Part shown: piece after piece, positions 43,261-51,505 of the stretch
Layout of the letters: the number at the start of each line of letters is the position of its first letter
Position numbering within the stretch: position 1 is the first letter of the stretch
Source: Gammaproteobacteria bacterium
GTDB lineage: Bacteria; Pseudomonadota; Gammaproteobacteria; Thiohalobacterales; Thiohalobacteraceae
DNA length: 64,000 nucleotides
Assembly: GCA_019911805.1 (NCBI GenBank)
Contig: JAIOJV010000052.1
Span: forward strand, 171,413 to 235,412
Reading direction: 5' to 3'
Notes under the pieces: generated by a model
Seen by the model: the letters and a program-made list of their open reading frames with translations, nothing else
Told to the model about the DNA's origin: nothing
Databases searched by the model: none
Made by a program: the position numbers and the translations under genes

Positions 43261-44502
43261 GTGTCTAAGCGGCGCGTCGTCATCACGGGATTAGGTATTA
43301 TTTCGCCGGTCGGCAACACTGTGGCCGAGGCCTGGCAGAACATCCTCGCGGGGCGGGGCGGCATCCGGCCGATCGAGGACTTCGATGTATCGGCCTTCCC
43401 GGTACGCTTCGGTGGTACGGTCGTCGGCTTCGATCCGGCCCAGTACATCCCTCCCAAAGATGTGAAAAAGATGGACCCCTTCATCCACTACGGCATCGCT
43501 GCCGGCTGCCAGGCAATCGCGGACGCCGGGCTGGAGGTGACGGAGACCAATGCCGAGCGCATCGGCGTGGCCATCGGTTCAGGCATCGGTGGGCTGTACA
43601 CCATCGAGAAGCAACATACACAACTGCTGGATGGCGGTGCCCGCAAGATCTCGCCGTTCTTCGTACCGGCCAGCATCATCAATATGATCTCGGGAAATCT
43701 GTCCATCATGCATGGACTGAAGGGCCCGAACATCGCCATCGTCACCGCCTGCACGACCGGGACGCACAACATCGGCGACGCCGCACGCATCATTGCCTAC
43801 GGCGATGCCGATGTGATGGTCGCCGGTGGTGCCGAGATGGCCACCACGCCGTTGGGCCTGGGCGGCTTCGCCGCAGCCCGTGCGCTATCCACCCGCAACG
43901 ACGATCCGGCCACAGCCAGCCGGCCATGGGACAAGGACCGTGATGGCTTCGTACTCGGTGACGGTGCCGGCGTGCTGGTCCTCGAAGAATACGAGCATGC
44001 GCGTAAGCGCGGCGCGAAGATCTACGCCGAGGTCGTCGGCTACGGCATGAGCGGCGATGCCCACCACATGACTCAGCCGTCCCCCGGCGGCGAGGGCGCC
44101 AAGCGCTGCATGTTGAATGCGCTGCGGGACGCCGGCGCTACCCCCGCTCAGGTGCACTACATCAATGCCCACGGCACCTCGACGCCGGCGGGTGACAAGG
44201 CCGAGACGATGGCCGTCAAAGCCGCGCTGGGTAGCCAGGCCACAGCGGTCGCAATGAGTTCCACCAAGTCCATGACGGGCCACCTGCTTGGTGCCGCCGG
44301 TGGCATCGAGGCGGTGTTCACCGCCTTGGCCGTACGTGATCAGGTCGCCCCACCAACGATCAATTACACGACGCCGGACCCGGACTGCGATCTCGACTAC
44401 GTGCCCAACACGGCGCGCGAGATGAAGATTGATATCGCCCTGTCCAATTCCTTCGGCTTCGGCGGCACCAACGGCACCATCGTCCTGCGGCGGCTGCAGT
44501 AA
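43261..44502 (+). CDS. fabF: 3-oxoacyl-ACP synthase II
   Basis: FabF (413 aa) elongates acyl-ACP by condensation with malonyl-ACP. [18 protein letters not shown] opens the protein; the active cysteine lies in [13 protein letters not shown] and the two histidines in [14 protein letters not shown] and [13 protein letters not shown]. The start is GTG after an AGAGGGA ribosome site. The gap to pabC is filled by element C. Confidence 0.96.
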   Translation: MSKRRVVITGLGIISPVGNTVAEAWQNILAGRGGIRPIEDFDVSAFPVRFGGTVVGFDPAQYIPPKDVKKMDPFIHYGIAAGCQAIADAGLEVTETNAERIGVAIGSGIGGLYTIEKQHTQLLDGGARKISPFFVPASIINMISGNLSIMHGLKGPNIAIVTACTTGTHNIGDAARIIAYGDADVMVAGGAEMATTPLGLGGFAAARALSTRNDDPATASRPWDKDRDGFVLGDGAGVLVLEEYEHARKRGAKIYAEVVGYGMSGDAHHMTQPSPGGEGAKRCMLNALRDAGATPAQVHYINAHGTSTPAGDKAETMAVKAALGSQATAVAMSSTKSMTGHLLGAAGGIEAVFTALAVRDQVAPPTINYTTPDPDCDLDYVPNTAREMKIDIALSNSFGFGGTNGTIVLRRLQ

Positions 44503-44572
44503 CCGTCGGACTGCGGATCAGCGGGGAATGCGCAGGACGCGGGATGAACCTTATTGGCTACAAAACCCGTCA

Positions 44573-44704
44573 GCCACGGAAATACACGGAAATACACGGA
44601 AGTACACCGAAGTGAAACCGCGTCGCGAGACCTCGCCTCAGCGCCTCGCGGGTGACGTGGGCTGTTGTGTGAAGCATATGATCTTGTCCGTGTACTTCCG
44701 TGGC
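44573..44704. repeat. Palindromic repeat between fabF and pabC (element C)
   Basis: GCCACGGAAATACACGGAA on the left and TTGTCCGTGTACTTCCGTGGC-like sequence on the right flank a GC-rich core that contains GTGACGTGGGCTGTTGTGTG. The core matches element B in reverse orientation. The pair is a second subfamily, with a core unlike that of elements A, E and F but the same arm units. Confidence 0.88.
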
Positions 44705-44772
44705 CAATAAGATCCTTTTCACGCGCCTTCGCGTGGAAGGGCTATTAGCGCAGATACACTAGAATACGCCGC

Positions 44773-45600
44773 ATGTACAACCGCTGCCTCATCAACGGAG
44801 CCCCCGGCGACAGCATCGCGATCACCGATCGGGGTCTGCAGTTTGGTGACGGCGTGTTCGAGACGCTGGCCGTGCGCGCAGGCCGCTGCGAGTTCTGGGA
44901 CCGGCATCTGCAACGCCTGATGATGGGCTGCGCCGCCTTGCACCTGCCCGCCCCTCCGATGGACTTGCTGGCAGAGGAGGCGGACAGGCTCGTGCGCGAC
45001 GTGCGGCAGGGCGTTCTGAAGATCATCGTCACCCGCGGGAGCGGCGGCCGCGGCTACCGGCCACCACAGGCCGTGGTACCGACACGTATCCTGACACTGT
45101 CAGAATGGCCGGACTATCCCGCTGACTGGCAGGCTGCCGGTGTCGCAGTGCGGCTGTGTGCACAGCGTCTCGGCAGCCAGCCGGCGCTCGCGGGTATCAA
45201 ACATCTGAACCGGCTGGAACAGGTGCTGGCTCGCCTGGAATGGGACGATGCCGACATCGCCGAGGGCCTGCTGTGTGATCCGCAGGGCCATGTCATCGAA
45301 GGCATCTCGACCAACCTGTTCAGCGTCCAGGCGGGACGCCTGCGCACACCGTCTCTGGAGCACTGCGGCGTCGCCGGCATCATGCGCGCCGTCGTCATGG
45401 AGATCGCGCGTGACGCAGGTATAGTCTGTGAAGTGGCACCGATCGATGCGGATGCCCTGTACACCGCCGACGAGATCTTCCTCACCAACAGTCTGATCGG
45501 CATCTGGCCGGTGCGTCGACTGGAGGCTTGGCAACGCCCGCCAGGACCGGTCACGCGCCGCCTGCAGGCCGTCCTGGATACGTTACAGGGCCACCGCTGA
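44773..45600 (+). CDS. pabC: Aminodeoxychorismate lyase
   Basis: This 275-aa class IV PLP enzyme releases p-aminobenzoate and pyruvate from aminodeoxychorismate for folate synthesis. INGAPGDSIAITDRGLQFGDGVFETL is the N-terminal signature, GIKHLNRLEQVLAR carries the Schiff-base lysine, and EGISTNLFSV is the PLP phosphate region. Its location between fabF and mltG is the conserved gammaproteobacterial one. Confidence 0.93.
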   Translation: MYNRCLINGAPGDSIAITDRGLQFGDGVFETLAVRAGRCEFWDRHLQRLMMGCAALHLPAPPMDLLAEEADRLVRDVRQGVLKIIVTRGSGGRGYRPPQAVVPTRILTLSEWPDYPADWQAAGVAVRLCAQRLGSQPALAGIKHLNRLEQVLARLEWDDADIAEGLLCDPQGHVIEGISTNLFSVQAGRLRTPSLEHCGVAGIMRAVVMEIARDAGIVCEVAPIDADALYTADEIFLTNSLIGIWPVRRLEAWQRPPGPVTRRLQAVLDTLQGHR

Positions 45601-45628
45601 CCCTTTGGCACTTACCTAAACCATTTTT

Positions 45629-45758
45629 GGCCACGGAATCCACGGAATGACACGGAAAAAGGCATGCTTGTCTAAAGCCCGGGAACCGAATCGCGGAAGT
45701 GATGATCCTGGGCTTGTATAGTAAATTCCTTCCGTATCATTCCGGCGATTCCGTGACC
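45629..45758. repeat. Palindromic repeat between pabC and mltG (element D)
   Basis: Arms at 45629-45657 and 45730-45758 are 29-bp inverted repeats with four mismatches, using GGCCACGGAATCCACGGAAT units. The 72-bp loop contains its own stem (AAGCCC / GGGCTT). The units belong to the same CACGGAA family, but the core is not shared with the other elements. Confidence 0.88.
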
Positions 45759-45814
45759 ATTTATCCAACACATCGGCTTCAGTAAGCGCCATTCGACTCT
45801 GGCCCCGAGATCTT

Positions 45815-46864
45815 ATGAGCAACGAACCTTCACCCGTCTCACGCCCACGGCGCGGCCTCGCGGGTCGGCTGTTCCGATTCGCCGGACTGCTGATCATCAT
45901 CGCGAGCGTGGCGGCCGCCTGGATGTTCATGGAATACCGCAGTTTCACTCAGACACCGCTGACCGTTCCGGCCACAGGGCTGGTCATCGACATCCCCGCC
46001 GGCCGGTCGGTGCGCGCTATCGCCCGCGACCTGAAACGCCGCGGGCTGATCGGGCAGCCACAGTTTCTGGAATGGATGGCGCGACACTCCGGCGCGGCGG
46101 CAAGACTTCAGGCCGGCGAATACCGCATCGAACCGGGCCTGCTGCCGGAGGCCTTTCTGCAGCAGCTCATCGCGGGCCGCGTGGTGCAGTATGGGCTGAC
46201 GATCGTGGAGGGCTGGACGTTTCGACAGCTGCTCGAGGCGATGCACAGCAACGACGCACTGCAGCACACGCTGCAGGATCAATCCGACGAGGCCATCATG
46301 ATGGCGCTGGGGCAGCCCGGCGAGCATCCCGAAGGGCGCTTCCTGCCAGACACCTACCATTTCCCCCGCGGCACCACCGATACCGCCTTCCTGAAGCGCG
46401 CCTACGCCGCCATGCAGGAGACCCTGACGCGCGAATGGGCGTCCAGGGCCCCGGGGCTACCCTTGGAGTCACCGTACGAGGCGCTGGTTCTCGCCTCGAT
46501 CATCGAAAAGGAGACCGGCGTCGCCGAGGAGCGGGCGCGCATCGCCGGTGTGTTCGTACGCCGTCTGCAGAAGGGCATGCGCTTGCAGACCGACCCGACG
46601 GTGATTTACGGTATCGGCACCGATTTCGACGGCAACATCCGCTCCGCCGACCTGCGCCGTGACACACCCTACAACACCTATACCCGCGGCGGCCTGCCGC
46701 CGACGCCGATCGCCCTGCCAGGCACGGACGCTATCCATGCAGCGCTGCATCCGGCCGATGGCAAGGCACTCTATTTCGTCTCCAAGGGTGATGGCAGCCA
46801 TGTCTTCTCCGCGACGCTGGAGGAGCACAACCGTGCCGTGCGTCAATATCAGCTCAAGCGCTGA
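45815..46864 (+). CDS. mltG: Endolytic murein transglycosylase MltG (YceG-like)
   Basis: This 349-aa inner-membrane enzyme cuts nascent glycan strands and releases them from the synthesis machinery. A membrane helix lies at about 23-45. The YceG domain contains LASIIEKETGVAEERARIAGVF with the catalytic glutamate, and RLQTDPTVIYGIG. A basic cytosolic tail precedes the helix. It follows pabC as in related genomes; rluE-like and tmk genes come next. Confidence 0.94.
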   Translation: MSNEPSPVSRPRRGLAGRLFRFAGLLIIIASVAAAWMFMEYRSFTQTPLTVPATGLVIDIPAGRSVRAIARDLKRRGLIGQPQFLEWMARHSGAAARLQAGEYRIEPGLLPEAFLQQLIAGRVVQYGLTIVEGWTFRQLLEAMHSNDALQHTLQDQSDEAIMMALGQPGEHPEGRFLPDTYHFPRGTTDTAFLKRAYAAMQETLTREWASRAPGLPLESPYEALVLASIIEKETGVAEERARIAGVFVRRLQKGMRLQTDPTVIYGIGTDFDGNIRSADLRRDTPYNTYTRGGLPPTPIALPGTDAIHAALHPADGKALYFVSKGDGSHVFSATLEEHNRAVRQYQLKR

Positions 46865-46890
46865 CGCGCGCGGCAATCTCCCGCTTCCTC

Positions 46891-47427
46891 ATGCTCATCC
46901 TCTTCAACAAACCCTTCCGGGTGCTGTCACAGTTCAGCCGGGAAGGCGATAAGCGCACGCTCCAGGACTACATCGATCTACCCGGGGTGTATCCGGCCGG
47001 GCGGCTGGACTACGACAGCGAGGGTCTGCTGCTGCTCACCGACGACGGTCGCTTGCAGCAGCGCATCGCCCATCCGCGCTTCGAAAAGGAAAAGGAGTAT
47101 CTCGTCCAGGTCGAGGGCCTGCCGACCGAGGCCGATCTCGACCGGTTGCGGCACGGCGTCTCGCTGCCGGACGGCCCGACGCGTCCGGCCCGCGTTGCGT
47201 TGATCGAGCCGCCCGCGCTCTGGGCGCGCGACCCGCCGGTGCGCTTCCGCCAGGCGATCCCGACCCACTGGTTGCGGCTGGTGATCACCGAGGGCCGTAA
47301 CCGTCAGGTGCGGCGCATGACCGCCCACATCGGCTTTCCGACCCTGCGGCTGGTCCGCTGGCGTATCGACGACTGGACGCTTGAGGGTCTTCCCAGCGGC
47401 GCCTGCCGGATTCTGGAGCATATCTGA
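46891..47427 (+). CDS. rluE: 23S rRNA pseudouridine synthase, RluE/RsuA family
   Basis: The 178-aa protein is a short RsuA/RluB/E/F-type pseudouridine synthase lacking an S4 domain, as in RluE, which modifies 23S rRNA U2457. The active aspartate is in YPAGRLDYDSEGLLLLT, and TEGRNRQVRRMTAHIG is the second conserved motif. LILFNKPFRVLSQF is the usual start. It sits between mltG and tmk, a position not seen in E. coli. Confidence 0.87.
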   Translation: MLILFNKPFRVLSQFSREGDKRTLQDYIDLPGVYPAGRLDYDSEGLLLLTDDGRLQQRIAHPRFEKEKEYLVQVEGLPTEADLDRLRHGVSLPDGPTRPARVALIEPPALWARDPPVRFRQAIPTHWLRLVITEGRNRQVRRMTAHIGFPTLRLVRWRIDDWTLEGLPSGACRILEHI

Positions 47428-48114
<687 letters not shown>

Positions 48115-48155
48115 TATAGTGTAATTATCTGAATTTACTTAAAAACACCACCTAA

Positions 48156-48391
48156 GCCACGGAAGCAAACGGACTGAATCTTGTTAACCACGAAAATACT
48201 TTTCAGGATAAAAGAACTTCATTCACCACGGAAGCACACGGAAATACACGGAATGTAAAAATCCACCGCACCCCCATCTTCCGTGTATTTCCGTGTGCTT
48301 CCGTGGCTAAAAAGGATTTTCAGGATAAAAATCTTTCGTATGTTTCGTGGCTAACAAGGTCTTGTTCGTGTTTCCCGCACACTTCCGTGGC
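48156..48391 (-). repeat. 236-bp palindromic repeat before holB (element E)
   Basis: The element contains a central perfect 28-bp inverted repeat (about 48227-48307) of CCACGGAAGCACACGGAAAT-type units around a loop that reads GATGGGGGTGCGGTGG on the minus strand. Outer CCACGGAAG and CTTCCGTGG words close it. Read on the minus strand it matches element F over the full 236 bp with roughly 20 differences by eye. holB starts 25 bp after it without a visible ribosome site. Confidence 0.93.
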
Positions 48392-48416
48392 AAAGGCAGT
48401 TTTTGGGTTTATATAA

Positions 48417-49406
48417 ATGATCTACCCCTGGCTTGAACCACACTGGGCGCAACTCCAGGCCCGCAGATCACGCGGCCAGTTGCCGCATGGGATGTTGTTC
48501 AGCGGTCCCGCCGGTATCGGCAAACGCCAGCTCGCGACGACCTTCGCTACCGCGCTGCTGTGCCGCCGGCCCGCAGGGGATGGGCAGGCCTGCGGCGCGT
48601 GCGAGGCCTGTCGGCTGATTCAGGCGGGCACCCATCCGGACCTTCTCCAGGTGGGTCCGTTGCCGGAGAAGCAGCATATCGTGGTGGATCAGATCCGGGA
48701 TCTGTGTGCCAGCCTGGCCCTGAAAAGCCATGCCGGTGGCTATCAGGTGGTGATCATCGTACCCGCGGAGCAGATGAACGCTGCCGCGGCCAACAGCCTC
48801 CTCAAGACCCTCGAAGAGCCCTCCGCTAATACCCTGCTGATGCTGATCACCGAACAGCCGGGCCGCCTGCCGGCGACGATCCGCAGCCGCTGCCAACAGC
48901 TGCGTTTCCCGATCCCGGGCGCCGCTGCCTCTGAACAGTGGCTGGCAGGGCAGGGTGGAGGAGAACACGCGGGCCTGCTGCTACGGCTTGCCGATGGCGC
49001 CCCGCTACGCGCCCTGGACCTGGCCCGGCAGGATATCCTGACAGAACGGCGGCGCTGGCTGGAGGAATGGGTGGCGGTCTTGCGCGGGCAATCAACCCCG
49101 TCTGCGGTGGCGCAGCGTTGGGTGGGCGATCCCGAGTTGCGGCCGCTATACTGGCTGGGCAGTTTCGTCGCGGACTTGATCCGCTTGTGTAATGGCTCGA
49201 AAGACTTCATCAAAAACATTGATCTGGAAGATATTCTTGAGAATACACATAGACTCGTGTCCGAACCGGATCTGCATCTGCGCCTGGAACGGATCCAGCA
49301 CGCTCGGATCCTGGCGGGGCGGTCGAGTGTCAACCGGCAGCTCTTGCTGGAAGAACTGTTGATTCCCTGGTTTCGGGCGGGACGCCGGCAACGGCACTCC
49401 GCCTAG
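48417..49406 (+). CDS. holB: DNA polymerase III delta-prime subunit
   Basis: This 329-aa protein is the clamp-loader delta-prime subunit. It has the P-loop GPAGIGKRQLA, the zinc-binding set CGACEACRLIQAGTHPDL, and NSLLKTLEEPSANTLLMLIT with SRCQQLRF of the AAA fold. No Shine-Dalgarno sequence is visible before the ATG, which directly follows repeat E. It precedes pilZ as in many gammaproteobacteria. Confidence 0.93.
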   Translation: MIYPWLEPHWAQLQARRSRGQLPHGMLFSGPAGIGKRQLATTFATALLCRRPAGDGQACGACEACRLIQAGTHPDLLQVGPLPEKQHIVVDQIRDLCASLALKSHAGGYQVVIIVPAEQMNAAAANSLLKTLEEPSANTLLMLITEQPGRLPATIRSRCQQLRFPIPGAAASEQWLAGQGGGEHAGLLLRLADGAPLRALDLARQDILTERRRWLEEWVAVLRGQSTPSAVAQRWVGDPELRPLYWLGSFVADLIRLCNGSKDFIKNIDLEDILENTHRLVSEPDLHLRLERIQHARILAGRSSVNRQLLLEELLIPWFRAGRRQRHSA

Positions 49407-49433
49407 AGAACACGGAAATACACGAGGTACATG

Positions 49434-49790
49434 ATGAATCAACCCATGAAGGGCGCACGACAGGGGATCCTTTCTCTGACGATCAAGGACAAGGGGGCCC
49501 TGTACGCGGCCTACATGCCTTTCGTGAAGAATGGCGGCTTGTTCATCCCCACCAACAAGGTCTATCAGCTCGGTGACGAGGTGTTCATGCTCCTCACCCT
49601 GATGGAGGAGACCGACAAGCTCCCGGTCGCCGGCAAGATTGTCTGGATCACCCCGAAGGGCGCCCAGGGCAGCCGCGCGGCCGGCATCGGCGTGCAGTTC
49701 AGCGATCAGGACGGCGGCAACGCCCGACGCAAGATCGAGACCTACCTCGCGGGCGCCCTGCAGGCCGAAAGACCGACCCACACGATGTGA
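49434..49790 (+). CDS. pilZ: PilZ-domain protein (type IV pilus PilZ-like)
   Basis: This 118-aa protein resembles the pilus-assembly PilZ that sits between holB and tatD in many relatives. The sequence GILSLTIKDKGALYAAYMPFVKNGGLFIPTN and VAGKIVWITPKGAQGSRAAGIGVQF is typical; the c-di-GMP-binding RxxxR motif is absent, as in the pilus-type group. I chose the second of two adjacent ATGs for its spacing from GAGG. That ribosome site lies in what looks like a fragment of the neighbouring repeat (CACGGAAATACACG at 49411-49424). Confidence 0.88.
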   Translation: MNQPMKGARQGILSLTIKDKGALYAAYMPFVKNGGLFIPTNKVYQLGDEVFMLLTLMEETDKLPVAGKIVWITPKGAQGSRAAGIGVQFSDQDGGNARRKIETYLAGALQAERPTHTM

Positions 49791-49834
49791 ATCCTCTGGC
49801 CTGGCCGGGGTAATTATTCCAAAAAAGCACAGTT

Positions 49835-50070
49835 GCCACGGAAGCGTGCGGGAAACACGCACAAGACCTTGTCAGCCACGAAACATACGAAAGATTTTTA
49901 TTCTGAAAACCCTTTTTTAGCCATGGAAGCACACGGAAATACACGGAAGATGGGGATGCGGTGGATTTTTACATTCCGTGTATTTCCGTGTGCTTCCGTG
50001 GCAAATGAAGTTCTTCATCCTGATAAGCATTTCCGTGGCCAATAAGATTCCGTCCGTGTACTTCCGTGGC
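49835..50070 (+). repeat. 236-bp palindromic repeat after pilZ (element F)
   Basis: This is the plus-oriented partner of element E. It has the same outer words, the same internal CACGAAACATACGAAAG segment, and the same central inverted repeat with loop GATGGGGATGCGGTGG. Both copies are 236 bp because two single-base indels compensate. The two lie in inverted orientation around holB-pilZ. Confidence 0.93.
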
Positions 50071-50167
50071 TGAGATGAGTTTTTCAGGATGATTCATCCG
50101 GAGATGGTTGGCAGGCCGTTCCGGGTTCCGTAAGCTGGCGGCCCTGCATACCACTGCTGCGATACCG

Positions 50168-50977
50168 ATGCTCGTCGACTCCCATTGTCATCTCGACCGC
50201 CTGGACTTCAGCCAGACCCCGGACGGACTGGCCGGCGCCCTGCGTGAGGCGCATGCCGTCGGTGTCGAGCATTTTCTCTGCGTCGCGATAAACCTTGACG
50301 CCTATCCGGCCATGCGCGCGCTGGTGGACCCTTTCCCTGAAGTCGCCGTCTCGGTGGGCGTGCATCCGACCGGCGGGGACGGGCAGGCCACCGATCCCGA
50401 GACACTGGCCGTGCTGGCCTCCGATCCGCAGGTGGTGGCACTCGGCGAGACCGGGCTCGATTACTACTACGGGGCCGAGCACAAACAGCACCAGCAGGCC
50501 GAGTTCCGCACCCATGTCCAGGTGGCACACCAAGTCGGTAAACCCCTCATCGTGCATACCCGCGACGCGCGTGCCGATACGCTGAGCATCCTGCGGGAGG
50601 AGGGTGCAGCCGACGTCGGTGGGGTGATGCACTGCTTCACCGAGGATTGGGACACCGCCCGGGCGGCCCTGGATCTCGGTTTTTATATCTCCTTTTCCGG
50701 CATCGTCACCTTCCGTAACGCCGACGCCCTGCGTGCGGTCGCGCAAAAGGTGCCCGCCGACCGCCTGCTGGTGGAGACCGATTCCCCCTACCTGGCCCCG
50801 GTACCCAAGCGCGGCCGTCCCAACCAACCGGCCTACGTCCGCTATGTGGCCGAATTCATGGCCGAGCTGTGCAAGGAACCGTTCGAGGAATTGGCCCGGA
50901 CGACCACCGAGAATTACTTCCGGTTGTTCGGCCACCCCTCCTCCTTGCGGAGCACGACTCGCTTGCCTGCGCGCTAG
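50168..50977 (+). CDS. ycfH: TatD family metal-dependent DNase/hydrolase (YcfH)
   Basis: This 269-aa TIM-barrel metallohydrolase starts MLVDSHCHLDRLDF with the first two metal histidines. It continues with SVGVHPTGGDG, ALGETGLDYYY with the metal glutamate, KPLIVHTRDA, VMHCFTE and LLVETDSPYLAP. The family includes 3'-5' exonucleases; YcfH itself is thought to act on nucleic acids. It ends the conserved cluster. Its start follows a gap with repeat F; no strong ribosome site is seen. Confidence 0.92.
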   Translation: MLVDSHCHLDRLDFSQTPDGLAGALREAHAVGVEHFLCVAINLDAYPAMRALVDPFPEVAVSVGVHPTGGDGQATDPETLAVLASDPQVVALGETGLDYYYGAEHKQHQQAEFRTHVQVAHQVGKPLIVHTRDARADTLSILREEGAADVGGVMHCFTEDWDTARAALDLGFYISFSGIVTFRNADALRAVAQKVPADRLLVETDSPYLAPVPKRGRPNQPAYVRYVAEFMAELCKEPFEELARTTTENYFRLFGHPSSLRSTTRLPAR

Positions 50978-51112
50978 GCAGCGGATTGCCCCACTATCTG
51001 CAGTTCCAGGATAGGATGTTTGCCTCGATCAGGGAGTACACAGCGTTGTTTGTGTGCTTGAGAGGCAACTGCTGGGCGTGATTCTGCAACACAGACTCAC
51101 GGTACCTTTATC

Positions 51113-51502
51113 TCATAGCGGCGGTACCGGCCGCGGCCGGCGTGCCTCATCGATGGCGACGTAGGTGACGCGTGCCTCCGTGACCTTCAGGTGCTGAATC
51201 CCGTCCCAGTCACGTTCGGCGAAGACCTCCACCTGCACGGTGATGGAGGTACGTCCCACCCGGATCACCTCAGCGTAGCAACTGATGAGGTCGCCCACCA
51301 GCACCGGCTGATGGAACTGCAGCGAATCGACCGCGACGGTGACGACCCGGCCCTGGGCGCGCCGATAGGCCGCGATGCTGCCGGCGATGTCCACCTGGGA
51401 CATGATCCAGCCGCCGAAGATATCGCCGCCGGCATTGGTGTCCGCCGGCCGCGCGACGAGCCGGATGGTGGGCTGGCGATCATCCCTCGAGGCCGTCGTC
51501 AT
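51113..51502 (-). CDS. yciA: Acyl-CoA thioesterase, YciA-like hotdog fold
   Basis: The 129-aa protein is a short hotdog thioesterase. PADTNAGGDIFGGWIMSQVDIAGSIAA holds the catalytic aspartate and helix of the YciA/BACH type, and VTVAVDSLQFHQPVLVGDLI follows. It cleaves acyl-CoA to free acid and CoA. It is the last gene of the minus-strand fatty-acid operon, 3 bp after the ligase. A CGGTACC/GGTACCG inverted repeat overlaps its 3' end but lacks a clear T tract. Confidence 0.9.
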   Translation of the reverse strand: MTTASRDDRQPTIRLVARPADTNAGGDIFGGWIMSQVDIAGSIAAYRRAQGRVVTVAVDSLQFHQPVLVGDLISCYAEVIRVGRTSITVQVEVFAERDWDGIQHLKVTEARVTYVAIDEARRPRPVPPL

Positions 51503-51505
51503 CGC

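Noticed and set aside
51100-51132. CGGTACC/GGTACCG inverted repeat as terminator for yciA or tatD
   Set aside because: The spacer is long, no T tract follows on either strand, and the right arm is inside the yciA-like coding sequence.
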